From Lepus europaeus (Eukaryota; Chordata; Mammalia; Lagomorpha; Leporidae), in contig NC_084844.1 of NCBI RefSeq assembly GCF_033115175.1, positions 29,855,885 through 29,919,884 on the forward strand: a DNA stretch of 64,000 nt. The letters are read 5' to 3'. A program made the translations under genes and the position numbers. Of the stretch, positions 11,758 to 23,499 are shown piece by piece (position 1 is the stretch's first letter; each line of letters opens with the position of its first letter). Below the pieces are notes generated by a model. The model was given only the letters and a program-made list of their open reading frames with translations, did no database searches and had not been told where the DNA came from.

Positions 11758-12056
11758 GGATGGACCTGTGGTCTAGCGATTGAAGCTGCAGCCTACAGTG
11801 TGATCACTCCATCTGGGCACCAGCAGTTAATTCCTGGCAGCTCTGCTTCTGATCCAGCTCTGCTATGGCCTGAGAAAGCAGTAGAAGATGACCCAAGTCC
11901 TTGGGCCCCTGCACCCATGTGGGAGACCTAGAAGAAGCTCCTGGCTCCTGGCTCCAGATCAGCTCAGTTCTAGTCATTGCAGTCATTTGTGGAGTGAACC
12001 AGCGGATGGAAGTCCTCTCCTTCTCATTCATTCATTCATTCTCTCTCTCTCTCTCC

Positions 12057-12115
<59 letters not shown>

Positions 12116-12120
12116 TCTCT
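11758..12120 (+). mobile_element. C SINE, tail lost, expanded CT tract
   Basis: Complete body from 'tggacctgtggtctagcg' to the CT tract. It lacks the 'aactctgcctttcaaataaa' end; the CT tract joins directly to L1 ORF2 3' sequence at 12121. Confidence 0.9.
12030..12120 (+). repeat. (CT)n microsatellite with (CATT)n
   Basis: An attc/catt run and about 40 CT units with few interruptions, grown from the SINE's own pyrimidine tract. Confidence 0.95.
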
Positions 12121-12621
12121 CATACCTTATACAAAAATCAACTCAAATTGGATCACTGCTCTGAATCTATGACCTGTTAACATCAAATTACTAGAGGAGA
12201 ACATTGAGGAACTCTGTTAGACATTGGCATAGACAAAGACTTCTTCAAAAACACCCCAGAAGCACTCGTAATCAAAGCAAAAATAGACAAATGGGATTAC
12301 ACCAAGCTAAGAAGCTTCTGCACTGCAAAGGAAACTCTCAAAAAGTGAAGAGTCAATAGACAGAAGAGGGGAAAATATTTGCAAACTATGCAACTGATCG
12401 GGGATTAATATCCAGAATCTAAAAAGAACTCAAGAAACTCAGCAACAACAAAACAAACAATCCAGTTAAGAAACAGGCAAAGGACTTGAATAGACATTTT
12501 TCAAAATATGAAATTCAGATGGCCAACAGACACATGAAAATATGTTCAGTATCACTAGACATCAAAGAAATACAAATAAGAACTACAATGAGGTTTCACC
12601 TTACATCAAATGTTGGCTCTT
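12121..12621 (+). mobile_element. L1 ORF2 3' part
   Basis: 'ataccttatacaaaaatcaa' and the following sequence match the C-terminal third of L1 ORF2 at the DNA level: 'aagcttctgcactgcaaagg', 'taatatccagaatctaaaa', 'ggcaaaggacttgaatagac', 'acaatgaggtttcacctta'. It is in the same orientation as 9276-11670, but the roughly 3 kb of ORF2 that should lie between is missing. Confidence 0.85.
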
Positions 12622-12957
12622 GGCCGGTGCTGTGGCTCAATAGGCTAATCATCCGCCTTGCGGGGCCAGCACACCGGGTTCTAGTCTTGGTCAAGGCACC
12701 GGATTCTGTCCCGGTTGCCCCTCTTCCAGGCCAGCTCTCTGCTGTGGCCAGGGAGTGCAGTGGAGGATGGCCCAAGTGCTTGGGCCCTGCACCCCATGGG
12801 AGACCAGGAGAAGCACCTGGCTCCTGCATTTGGATCAGCGCGGTGCACCGGCTGCAGTGCACCGGCCGCAGCGGCCATTGGAAGGTGAACCAACAGCAAA
12901 AGGAAGACCTTTCTCTCTGTCTCTCTCTCACTGTCCACTCTGCCTGACAAAAAAAAA
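12622..12957 (+). mobile_element. C SINE, full length, young subtype
   Basis: From 'ggccggtgctgtggctcaat' to 'ctgcctgacaaaaaa'. It lies inside the L1, flanked by the target duplication ttggctct (12613-12620 and 12960-12967). Confidence 0.95.
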
Positions 12958-13417
12958 TATTGGCTCTCATACATAAATCCAAAAACAATAAATGCCAGTG
13001 TGGACGTGGTGAAGAAAGTACTCTATTCCACTGCTAGAGGGAATGCAAACTGGTGCGGTCATTTTGGAAGACAACGTGCAGATTCCTCAGAAATCCAAAA
13101 ATAGATCTACAATATGACCAACCATCCCACTCCTTGGAAATTTCCTAAACTAAATGAAATCAGTAAATGAAAGTTATCTGCACCCCCATGTTTATTGCAG
13201 CCCAATTCCCAATAGCTAAGATACAGAATGAACCCAGATAGCCATTAATTGATTTCCAGATAAAGAAAATGGAATACCACTCAGCCATAAAAAATTGAAA
13301 TCCTGTCTTTTGCACAAAATAAATGCTACTGGAAACCATTAAACTTAGTGAAATAAACCAAAATAAACCAGTTTCAAAAAGACAAATATTGAGCTAGCGT
13401 TAGCAGCATATAAACTA
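12958..13417 (+). mobile_element. L1 ORF2 end and 3' UTR start
   Basis: Continues the same L1: 'agggaatgcaaactggtgcg', 'gattcctcagaaatccaaa', 'catgtttattgcagcccaat', 'ataccactcagccataaaa'. These are conserved L1 blocks at the ORF2/3' UTR boundary. Confidence 0.85.
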
Positions 13418-13435
13418 AAAAAAAAAAAAAAAAAT

Positions 13436-13768
13436 GGGTGCCGGCACTGTGTCGCAGCAGGTTAAAGCCCTGGCCTGGAGCGTGCTGGCATCCTATATGG
13501 GTGCCAGTTCTAGTCCTGGCTGCTCCTCTTCTGATCCAGCACTCTGCTATGGCCTGGGAAAGCAGTGGAAGATGGCCCAAGTCTTTGGGCCCCTGCACCC
13601 ACATGGGAGACCCAGAAGAAGCTCCTGTCTCCTGGCTTCAGATCAGCACAGCTCCAGCCATTGTGGCCATTTGGGAAGTGAACCAGTGGATGGAAGACCT
13701 CTCTCTCTGTCTCTCCCTCTCTCTGTAACTCTGTCTTTCAAATAAATAAAATAAAGCTTTCCAAAAAA
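13436..13768 (+). mobile_element. C SINE, full length
   Basis: Head 'ggtgccggcactgtgtcgca', body 'gatggcccaagtctttgggc', tail 'caaataaataaaataaagc'. An A-run at 13417-13434 lies just upstream of the head and probably belongs to the target. It sits within the L1 3' region. Confidence 0.93.
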
Positions 13769-14115
13769 TACTATGTTCCCCTAATATGTGGTATCTAATA
13801 ACGTAAAAAATAATGAAATATATATGAGTAAAATTGGCATTTTGAGAATTGATAACTATCTATAGTCCTGGTCTACTACTGAAGAATAGTGTTTTTTTTT
13901 TTTTTTTGTTCTTGCTAGATATTGAATTCTTTACTTAGTGGAACGTTACTGTTATGATTATAAAATAAACTGAAATTGTGTCATTGTAAAAATTAGAAGA
14001 AAGAATAAGAAAGGAAAGAGGAGGGGGGGTGGCAGTGTGGGCAGGAAGGAGGGTAGGGTGCAAACTATTGTGATGCTCCTAAATCTATTATTCACCTTAC
14101 GTAAATAAATAAATA
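13769..14115 (+). mobile_element. L1 3' UTR remnant
   Basis: 'tatgttcccctaatatgtgg' corresponds to the L1 block that follows the ORF2 end ('tgttctccctgatatgtgg' type). The G/A-rich tract at 14000-14060 and an aataaataaatac end near 14115 fit a 3' UTR and tail. A T-run of 15 lies at about 13893-13907. Confidence 0.55.
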
Positions 14116-14315
14116 CTTGGATCATAGATATAGATAGACCATAAAGAGAATTTGTCAGCCTTGTAATGCATGCCAGTTTCAGGGAAGTAATCAATATTAT
14201 ACCTCAAATACAGGTTGAAAGTACATTTTAGTCAACTTTATATGGTTACCAAAAGAAACCTCTTTCCCATCATTAAATTGCTTTCAGTCCCACCACCTTC
14301 TGCTTTGCTTTGCTT

Positions 14316-14400
14316 TGCCTGCCTCTCTCCCCCCCTTTATCTCTCTCTCTCTCCTCTTCCTCTCTCCCCCTCTTCCTTTTCCCCCTTTCTAGCTCTCTTC
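14316..14400 (+). repeat. CT-rich low-complexity tract
   Basis: Imperfect ctctctccc run. No SINE body is attached, so it is not the remnant of a C SINE that I can show. Confidence 0.8.
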
Positions 14401-14587
14401 CCATGTCAGGGTAAAAAAAAACATTTTCCAAAGGAATACAATGAGATGTCAACCAACCAACAAAATGAGATATTTCTTCTCTGAACTGATCAAGGTAGGA
14501 AGTATGAAACACACTTAATTGATGGTCTGAAATGAATGTGTTTACAAATAAAGACTCATTGTATCTGAGCATGAAGAAAGGAAATTC

Positions 14588-14735
14588 ATATTTACTATCT
14601 GCTTAGTGCTGATCCATGAGCTTTTGTAAAATTCTAGCAACACTCTCTCCTCATCTCACCCTAAGGTCAAAAGTCTTTGAAGGCATCCCCTTCACGGTTT
14701 TAAGGAATTTGAAGTTTCAAAGCCTCCAAAGCCCC
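14588..14735 (-). mobile_element. Possible MIR, reverse strand
   Basis: 'tttactatctgcttagtgct' and 'gtaaaattctagcaacactc' resemble the complement of the MIR 3' half. The remainder is poorly matched. Confidence 0.35.
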
Positions 14736-14791
14736 AAGTTATAAATTCTCCAATAGTTATAGCTTACACTGCTCCAGTGAGAATCAGTCAC

Positions 14792-15142
14792 TGTCGGTGC
14801 CTTGGCTCAACAGGCTAATCCTCAACCTTGCGGCACCGGCACACCGGGTTCTAGTCCCGGTCGGGGTGCCGGATTCTGTCCTGGTTGCCCCTCTTCCAGG
14901 CCAGCTCTCTGCTATGGCCTGGGAGTGCAGTGGAGGATGGCCCAAGTCTTTGGGCCCTGCATCCCACGGGAGACGAGGAGAAGCACCTGGCTCCTGGCTT
15001 CGGATTAACACGGTACACCAGCCGCGGCAGCCATTAGAGGGTGAACCAACGGCAAAGGAAGGCCTTTCTATCTGTCTGTCTGTCTCTCTCTCTCTCTCTC
15101 ACTGTCCACTCTGCCTGTCAAAAATTAAAAAAAAAAAAAAAA
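14792..15142 (+). mobile_element. C SINE, full length, young subtype
   Basis: From 'tgtcggtgccttggctcaac' to 'ctctgcctgtcaaaaattaa' plus A-run. A perfect 13-bp duplication, gagaatcagtcac, lies at 14779-14791 and 15143-15155. A (TCTG)/(CT) run precedes the tail. Confidence 0.97.
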
Positions 15143-15198
15143 GAGAATCAGTCACCAATCAGAAAATAGGATTCCATTATCACAGAAAATGTTAAGAT

Positions 15199-15352
15199 AG
15201 CACTTCTCAGTGTGACCCCAGCCTACTGTCACCAGGACCACCAATGGTGGATGTTTAAAAAGATTTCTAAGTCTCACTGTGGCCAAGTTAATCCAAAAAT
15301 CTCTCAAATTCCGCCAAGAGATCTGTACTTTAGCAAGCATTTGTGTAATTCT
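15199..15352 (-). mobile_element. MER5-like hAT (Charlie) DNA transposon relic
   Basis: 'tagcacttctcagtgtgacc', 'gagatctgtactttagcaag' and 'catttgtgtaattcttgagc' follow the order of MER5A on the reverse strand. It is a non-autonomous element of the mammalian radiation period. Confidence 0.6.
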
Positions 15353-16462
15353 TGAGCATTCTAAAATAGAAAATAAATTACTTGGAGTTTCCTATAAGAA
15401 TAAATCAAAAAACCATAATATTTGAGAGGCAGAAGAGAGAGAGATAGAGGCTGACAGGCTGAGAAAAGACAAATTTTAAGGACAAGGTCTTCAGTGGTTT
15501 GTCTGAGGGTCCTTTACTGAAAAGTCGAGGACTCAGACCCAATGCTTGCCAGAATACAGCAGTCATCCTTATCATGTTCTGCCTAACTGGCCCAGTTTCA
15601 TGAGAACATAAAGATATACTTAGAACACTACAAGAGAAATAGTCTGTTCGCATATATTGGTTGTAGGAAAGATGATCAATATAAAGAAAAAATAATTTAC
15701 TTAAGTCATACAGAATTAAAGTGGAAATAATAGACATTTTAGAAGAAAATCATATTTAGGCCTCTACAAGCAAAAAGACTTCTTAGGCCCCTCATGTCTC
15801 TTGCTTTGCAGAGATGCTGGAAGTGGCTGAAGTATGATAAACATCAACACCAAACACTCTTCCCAGTAGCCGGGAGCTACAAACAACTGCAAAGGACATA
15901 ATTCCGTCAAAAAAGAAATAAAAATGGCTCATGTTCTACAAGCTTCTGTTACCACTCTTAAAATCTACCACTCCTTTATGAGAACTGCAATAGGTATACA
16001 TTCCCCATAACCCACAGAGCACAGCAGACTGTGACCAGCAGAGCAGAGGCAGTGGCTGGCTCCTATTCCAACCCCTCTGTAATCTTCCAGGAAGATCAAA
16101 ACACATAGCCTTGAGTTTAGGAGGGCAACATCCCTATTATTCTCTCTGGCACCAGCAAGTAACACTGGATATGGAGGCCACCATCTTCCTAAGTACCTGC
16201 TGTCAGGTTAAGGGACGCAGAATTTTATCCCTACATAAAATATCGAAATTCACCAAAGTTTTCCAGCCTTTTTCTTCATCAAAAGCTCCCCTGGATACTG
16301 CAATTGTCAGACTAGACTCTAGAATTCTTGGAATAGTTGATTTAAAAGTTTGCTGTTTTGGTGGCAAGACTAATTATTGGAGATTCCTAATCCACCATTT
16401 TCTTTTACATCACTCTGTCTTTTTTTAGTATTTATATATTTTACACATTACAGAAAAGCAAA

Positions 16463-16531
16463 GAGAGAAGGAGGGGAGAGAAAGAAAGAAAGCAGTAAAG
16501 GAGGAAGAAAAAAGAAAGAAAAGGATTCTTC
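16463..16531 (+). repeat. GA-rich purine tract
   Basis: Imperfect gaaag/gagaag run of about 70 bp. Confidence 0.85.
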
Positions 16532-19514
16532 ATTGCACAACCTAACCAAGCACTTAATTTACTAAGCCAATCATATAAAAAAAAAAAAATCATGGGAACT
16601 GAACCTCACAAGAATGACAAGATGCTGACACCTGAGCTATACAACACAAGGTAACTGACCTGGGTTCTTATATTACTGTGTTGAAATTTCTGCCCAATCA
16701 ACATTAGTCCTCCTTTTGTCAACCTCATATTGAAAGACATTGTACAGCTGTTGGCATAGTTGTACTGTTATGATTTAATATTTGTATTTTTCTCTCACAG
16801 TAATTGGTCACCTGATAAAATTTACAGCACTGATTTTTCTATAAGCATCATTTTTTATTCTGGCCCATTTGCTTTAATGACATTTTTCTTAGGCTCTGTG
16901 ACTATAGCATCCTAATAGACTTAACTGAATCGTGTTGGCAGGGGTTTTGCAAACGCTTCCTTTTTTCCATGCCCTCTGCCTTAGTTGTCAATTTTGTAAG
17001 ACCCAATGAAAAATATCAAACTCCCCAAGCTCTAAATGATTAATACAGAGATCTCATTACCTGATATCTTAAAATATATATTGTGCTTTGGAGAAAAAAG
17101 GGGAAAAAACTTCCAAGAAAGTTCTAAGGAAAACAAATCTAAATTGCATTTGTTAAGCAATCCACTAAGTCCCAGCAGGAGATTTTCTCCTACAGAGTTG
17201 CAGAAATAGTTGAGAGATATGGTTAGGCATGCTGCAGAATGCACAGGTCTTCAAAGGAAGCTCTGACCTACTTTGTTTCTGCCTGGCCCTGTACTGTGTC
17301 GCAGCTGTGGCTTTCTGGGCCGGGTGGAGTCAGTTATTACAGCAGTCTACTCGCACCAGGCACAAGGCAGATTCATAATACAAAAGCATTGCATCTTTTG
17401 CTGACAATTAGGAACATTATTATAAGCATTTCCCTGGGAATTGGGAATTGGAGGGGCTTTCCATTTTCATTATTTCGGTGTTTGCCTCCACCAGATAAAT
17501 GAGTTTATTTACGAATAGGGAACAAGGTAATATTTCAAAATATCTAACAGGGATATCATCTTAAGTAGTAGATAGTGATTTCTAAATATGCACCAGAGAT
17601 ATCTCACAGGGAGCTACTTTCAACATTAAGAACCCCGGAGTACATTTCCAGCTATAACCTAATGAGGTTGAGCACAAAGATGTTAGTTCCAACCAGGAAT
17701 CTTACTGTTTTTATATGCAATAGACATTGTGCCCTATTATAGTCTAACATATATATGGACTTCCAGTCCCCAAAGTTAAAGGTTGAATAAAGAGGTCCAA
17801 AATTCAATTGAGGTAATTAGAGCAAATTGAAAAATCAACCTGCTCTTGAGAAAGATTGCAGGAAGGAACACAAACTTTAAGAAGAGTTTCTGCATGATCT
17901 TTCCTGTGAACTAGCCCAAATTTTCTGCATTGTGCGATTTCATAAGAATATTTGTTTTTATTCATTTAATTTATTCATTCACACAAAAATGCTGTGTACC
18001 TGTCATTCAACTATCCAGGGGACTTATCGCTTTTATGGTCTTTCTCTTAACCCTTCACCCATGGTCAGTGGGTATGTTTTTGATTCAAGGTCAATTATGA
18101 TTTAAAATATAACCTGAATTGACCATCCAAATAGTTTCACGGAGCAATAATCAAGTTTTCTTTTAGATAATAATTGTTTAATTTCTTAGGGAAACTTCTT
18201 TCTCTCCCTTTGCTTCTCTTCCAAAAATATTATCTATTTATATGTGTGGTAGGGCTCTGCTTGATACATTGTTTGGGGATTCAGGAAGGACTTACTGACA
18301 TGGACTGGTGTTTCAGGGTGTGCCGATGTCCTCTTGTTCCTGAGAAATTGTCCCTTATCCACCTGGTTGCTGCTCACCCTGCTGTCCTTGGCAGACGGAG
18401 TTCGTAGAATCTGTTATTTTTAATCTCATCTCAGCTGCATCAAGCCATGTTTGCAGTGCCTCCCCTATCCTCTTGACACTGATCCTGGATCTTGCAGGTA
18501 CTATGATCCTCTATTAGGTCCTACTCTGCTTCCTAAATATTTCTGGCTTCAGATATCTGTTTTTCAGTCTCCACTGCATAGTACTGTTTACAATGAATTC
18601 TGTTTTTCTCTGGCAACCTCCTTGGTTATGTTGGAGTCCTTTATAGGATATGAGGAAGCAAGGAGCTGCAGAGAAATCAGGTGCCTCAAGATTTCTCTCT
18701 TTGTGGCGACACCATATTTCCAAGATAACTATGCAGTGATAATGGCCTTGCAAGGTGTCCTTTTCATCAAAGTTTTAAATGAGGAAAGGACAAGACTTGT
18801 TCCCAGTGCTGCCTTAACACTAGATAAGGAAAATCAGAATAAATTACTTATGGCTTTCTTTACCTCCTTCTCTCCAGATCTTTCCTTCCCTTACTGAACC
18901 AATTAGCCAAAAAGAACTCAAAAGTATTCTTCTTCCTGATCTATGTTCCTAGCTTAATCTGGACCAACCAGACCTCCAAATCTAATCCTTAATAAAAAGA
19001 AAGCTAGCAGTACTCCAAACAATTCTTTCTAAACACAGAGACCTGGTTTGTTTCAAATGCCATTAAATAGGAGATTCATTTCTTGTAACCAAAAAACAGC
19101 TTGTAGCTCGCCAAATCTTTTGTAAAGAACAAGACGTGCACACACACATAAATAAGATCTTTTGGAGACTTCAAAGAGTTACAAAGATAACCAGGACTTG
19201 CAGAACCAAAGTCATGGGCAGAGAGAAGTCTCACTGAAACAACCTGCACTCTCTGGGTTTTCCCCTCAAATAATTTACCAATTCCTGGCTGATCTACACC
19301 AGGAAGACTGGAAAGCCAGGCAGGAAAGCAGCTCCACAGAGGCAGGGAGGCTGAGCAGAGCATTTGGCAGTAGAATGAGATCAAGATAAAATTTGAATTG
19401 TGGGGCCAATATAATAGCAAGGACTTGAAAAGCTGACATTTTATCAAGAACAAAAACGTAGAGGAGTGAATGACAGAATAAGCAGACAACAGACAAGGAG
19501 GGCAAAGTGAAGCC

Positions 19515-19534
19515 GGGGGGGGGGGGGGGGGGGG
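19515..19534 (+). repeat. Poly(G) run, G20
   Basis: Twenty uninterrupted G residues after 'gaagcc'. Such runs are rare in mammalian DNA and can form G-quadruplexes. The exact length is uncertain because homopolymer runs are error-prone in assemblies. Confidence 0.9.
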
Positions 19535-20689
19535 ACTGGCAGTAAAGAGTCTAAAGATCTAACTGGGCTTTGGGCTGACTCCTTGTGCTTAAGAGAGAAT
19601 GATGATGGGGCTTTATGACTTGCCAAGGAAGAGGGACCAGGATAAACATGTCAGATGTCACTTTGGAACCTTGAATGTTTATACCCTCAGAGAGGGGGAG
19701 GAAAACACATCTAAATCACAAATAGACCTAACAAAGACTAAAAGCACCCCCTCAAAACATCTCAGTTCCTGCGTGGATTAAAGTTGTTTGCCTTTAAATT
19801 GCTGGCAAAACTCATTTAGAGCTCTTAATTTTGGGGTAAACAAAATGCCCATTCAATCAAAACCATTTCATGCATAAGAATGGGCCAAGAGAAAATGAAA
19901 TAATAGGAATAGATTTGTACATAAGGCAGAAAGTAGAGCTTGCACTACAAGACCTTAAAACAACCAGGATCTGTGTGTTCAGAAACTTAGGACAACTGAG
20001 TTTCACCAAATAATTGGAATCTATAATAAAAAAAATCAGATGATTTAGGATACATAACTGTATAAAGTGCAATAGACTGACATCACTTTCATCACTCTTT
20101 TTCAATCCCTTCCATGCTAAATCTTAATTTCTCTGTTCACCTTCAGCGAAGGGAAACAATGAAGAAATTGCCCAAACCTCTAACCTTATGGACGACTATA
20201 CTTCTTTGACTGCTTGTAGTATCTGTTATGTACTTTCCCTGAGTTGCAAATGTGAAGGGTAAGCCAGAAACACAAGGGTCTCACTCTTTCTTTCTGTATA
20301 GAAATTCAATCTCAATTTTTAAAGTGTGGCACCAGAAAGAAAATGAATCAGTGAAACAGAAATAGACCAAACACTGAGACCATCAAGGGAAGAAACATGT
20401 CAAACATGTTAAATTTAGTTATTTATTTGTAATGTCAATGCAGGAAAACTTTTCTTAAGCATGAAAACAAAGCCAGAAGATAAGGGAAAATTTTCTGATT
20501 TCTCTTGGGTGAGAAAAAGGAGAAACAAAAAAAATAAATAGAAACTGGATAAAATTTTCACAATTTTGGCAGGACAGATAGTATAATACTGGATTGCTAT
20601 TTCTTATTCAATCATGAACTACTACAAAATAAGAATATTTAAATAGATTAGATGTATAGATAAACTATACATACCAGCCATTCTCAAAA

Positions 20690-20990
20690 GAAGAAATACA
20701 AATATATAGTATTCCGTCTCACCTAAAACTTCAAAAATGCACACCTAATGGCAGTTAATTTTAAATTCACTGCATCAGCCTGAAACAGATTTCAGTATTT
20801 AATAATACCAATTATCAGAGTTCAAGTGAAGAGATGGACACTCCCAAGAAATACTGGGGGGGACTATAGTTTGGTAAAAACATTTCTAGATATTCTACAC
20901 ATGAATCAAAAACATAGGAAGAAATTGAAGAATGCAGGGATTCACAGGGTAGCTTTACAGCAAGACTCCTTGAGTGTGAATCACAGCAGG
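20690..20990 (+). mobile_element. Possible old L1 remnant
   Basis: 'gacactcccaagaaatact' with 'ggactatagtttggtaaaaa' resembles the ORF2-end block 'actgctggtgggactgtaaattggtac' of L1M. The match is short. Confidence 0.4.
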
Positions 20991-21020
20991 TCAGATTACA
21001 AGTTGTAACAATGAAGTGTG

Positions 21021-21338
21021 TTTTTCTTAATTTTTAAAATCTACTTTCATTTTATTGGAAAGGCAGAGAGACAGACATATGGAGAGAGACTTTCCACCCC
21101 CTGGTTCATTTCCCAAATACTGGAAGAGCCAGGGCTGTGCCAGGTGAAAGCCAGGAGGCTGGAACTCAATCCAGGTCTTCTACGTGAGTAGCGAGGACCT
21201 AAGGGATCCTGCTGCTTCCCAGGGTGCACATAAAAGCTGGAGTCAGAAGCACAGCAGCCAGGACTTAAAACTGGACCTCCATAGGAGATGCAGGTTTCTG
21301 AAGCAGCAACTCAGCCACTACAACAAGCACACATCCCC
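21021..21338 (-). mobile_element. C SINE, reverse strand, old subtype
   Basis: 'tattggaaaggcagagagac', 'ccctggttcatttcccaaat', 'tgctgcttcccagggtgcac' and the head complement near 'caagcacacatcccc'. Confidence 0.88.
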
Positions 21339-21831
21339 AGGTCACTTATTTAACTCCTCACTGCAAAGCTTCCTCGGTTTCAGATTAAGCTTTCCACCAA
21401 ATGGTAGCTCAGGCATCATGTGGCTTTACCATATCTATCCACACTTTTCCTCTAGTGTCTTTGCAACTGGGAAAAACAAAACTGAGTTTCAGAAGGATTT
21501 TTACTGGCCAAGAGAGACACACACTATTTACTCGTGGCTGCATATATACATACAAGGATGCCAGGAATATATACATCTTTGGTACCATGATGGAAAGAAG
21601 AGGCAGATGTGCATGAATTCTAGAACCCTTTCACACACAGGAATCATGCCATAAATTTAGCCAAGTTATGGCATTCTTTTTGACCATGAATTTCAATATT
21701 ATCCTTGAGAAATGCTAGGAAAATTATGCAGAGATAGATGTTCAATAATTTTATTTACTGAGTATTTTATATGATTAAAAAATTCAAATTAGGCTACCAC
21801 TCAAATATCATGATAAGAAGGTACAGTTTCA
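21339..21831. other. Unclassified sequence
   Basis: A 156-codon plus frame (21184-21654) extends out of the SINE into this stretch; it has no motif and is not called a gene. Confidence 0.4.
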
Positions 21832-22090
21832 GCGCTCTGCTATGGCCTGGGAAAGCAGCAGAAGATGGCCCAAGTGCTTAGGCCCCTGCACCCACGTGGG
21901 AGACCTGGAAGAAGCTCCTGGCTGCTGGTTCCTGGCTTTGGATTGGCCCAGCTCTGGTCATTGCAGCCATTTGGTGAGTGCACCAGTGGATGGAAGACCT
22001 TTCTCTCTGTCTCTCACTCTCTCTGTCTGTAACTCTACCTTTCAAATAAAAAAATAAAATCTAAAAAAAAAAAAAAGAAGAAGAAGAAGC
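21832..22090 (+). mobile_element. C SINE, 5'-truncated
   Basis: Starts at the mid-body 'gcgctctgctatggcctgg' and ends in 'caaataaaaaaataaaatc' plus an A-run followed by (AAG)n at 22076-22090. The head is missing, the usual direction of truncation. Confidence 0.93.
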
Positions 22091-22200
22091 TATAATTATT
22101 GGCCAAGAAAAGTGTCTGCAGTCTATCTTTGAATGAAATGAGGTGACATATATCAGTACGGTAACAATTGTCTAGAGGTATGTTTCTGTGTATTTCTGCC

Positions 22201-22543
22201 TGTGCTGTGGTCTCAATGTCTTGTCCCCCTAAAGTACACATGTTGAAATCTACCCCCAGGGTAAAGGTACTAGGAGATGGCCCTTTGGACGGAGATTAGA
22301 TTTTGAAGGCAGTGCCCTGAGAATGGAAGCAGTGTCCTGGTAGAAGAGACCATAGTGGATTAGTTTTCTCCTTCTACCATGTGAGGGCACAGGAGCAGGC
22401 ACTGTCTATGAGAAGTGGTCCTCACCAGAAACCAAATCCACAGCACCTTGATCTTGCAGGACTCAGCCTCCAGGACTCAGAGGAACAAGTGTCTGCCACC
22501 CAGTTTGTGGTGTTTTGCTATAGGATTTCAAAGGATTAAGACA
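22201..22543 (+). mobile_element. Solo LTR, ERVL-MaLR type
   Basis: Blocks in the right order: 'catgttgaaatctaccccca', 'aaggtactaggagatggccc', 'ttctaccatgtgagggcaca', 'ccttgatcttgcaggactc', 'ttttgctatagg', ending near 'ttaagaca'. Subfamily not assigned. No internal region. Confidence 0.75.
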
Positions 22544-22641
22544 GGATGTGTCCTTGTATGTGAATACACAGGAAAACAAATCTTTAAGAGAGACTATAAA
22601 AATTTTCACGTTTGCCTTGGCAAGTTAAAACTGTGACTTTA

Positions 22642-22979
22642 GGGGTGGACATTTGGCTTACTGGTTAAGACACCTGTAATTTCACATCACAACAAAGCTT
22701 GAATCCCAGATCCAGCTCCCGACTGTAGCCTCCTGCTAATGCACAACCTGGGAAAAGGCAGCGATGGCTCAGAGAACTGGGTGCCTGCCACCCACACTGG
22801 AGACCTGGACTGAGATCACAGCTCCTGGCTTCAGAAGGCCGTCCTGTGTATCTGGGGAGTAAACCAGCAGATGGGAGCAGTTTCCCACCCTCCCTGCCTT
22901 TTTCCCTCCCTCCTTCCCCCTCTCTCTCCCTCACTCCCTCTCTCTTTCTTTCAAATAAATAAACTTTTTTAAAAAAATT
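22642..22979 (+). mobile_element. C SINE, full length, old subtype
   Basis: Head 'ggggtggacatttggcttac', CT/CCCT tract at 22888-22950, tail 'caaataaataaacttttt'. Confidence 0.92.
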
Positions 22980-23023
22980 GAGGCTTATCCTTAAGTGGGA
23001 AAATTAATATATACTCTTAACAA

Positions 23024-23401
23024 TGCTATATGAACTGCTATCAATTGAATATCCCCTCCAGAACTCAGGTTGGAGTTTGCTTTCTGCAACAGGACTGGGG
23101 ATAGGGCTCTAGGAGGCGAGTAGGTCACGAGGGCACAGCCTTCACGGATGGCTTAGGGCCCTTATGTCAGTGATGGCTTTATCCTAAAGTGAGCCCGGGC
23201 TCCTGGGCATTCTCTCGCTCTCTTACACACCTGCTCACTATAGGATGTCTTCTGCTTTATGATTACACAGCCAGAAGGCCCTCACCAGGTGCTAGCACCT
23301 GCAGATTGGACTTCCCAGTCTCCAGAACTGTGAGAAATAAATGCACTTTCTTTGGTTTCTCTGCAGTATTTTGTTCTGGCAACATGAAATGAACTAAGAC
23401 A
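23024..23401 (+). mobile_element. Solo LTR, ERVL-MaLR type (second copy)
   Basis: 'tgaatatcccctccagaact', 'ggctctaggaggcgagtagg', 'agaaggccctcaccaggtgc', 'tctccagaactgtgagaaat' with AATAAA-like 'aataaatgcac', ending 'atgaaatgaactaagacat'. It is only ~480 bp from the copy at 22201-22543, with a SINE between. The two differ enough that they are not obviously a matched pair. Confidence 0.78.
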
Positions 23402-23499
23402 TGTCGTTTTAAAAGTGAAAGTATTCTTTGATTTCTGCCTCTGCCCTTTCATAGGTTTCACAAAGGAGAAAACATATTATACCCAAAAACTCATCAGAG

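Larger units (their letters stand above)
15353..21020. other. Mostly unique sequence, about 5.7 kb, no gene recognised
   Basis: No C SINE occurs here, which is unusual for this window. The longest open frame, 18451-18897 (148 codons, plus), shows no domain I know, and the minus strand is open across part of it. Purine-rich tracts occur at 16463-16531. A possible old L1 remnant (20690-20990) and a G-run (19515-19534) are listed separately. Confidence 0.45.

Noticed and set aside
12486..12947. 153-codon open frame mixing L1 and SINE sequence
   Set aside because: It joins L1 ORF2 remnant to a C SINE; not a fusion gene.
14860..14880. tRNA gene suggested by B-box ggttctagtcc
   Set aside because: The B-box belongs to the tRNA-derived head of the C SINE. 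No cloverleaf with acceptor stem can be formed.
18451..18897. 148-codon plus-strand open frame
   Set aside because: No domain, signal or codon pattern I recognise, and an overlapping minus frame is open too. A frame of this length can occur by chance in 64 kb.
22201..23401. Complete MaLR provirus with two LTRs
   Set aside because: The two LTRs differ clearly and only ~480 bp with a SINE lies between them. No internal retroviral sequence was seen.
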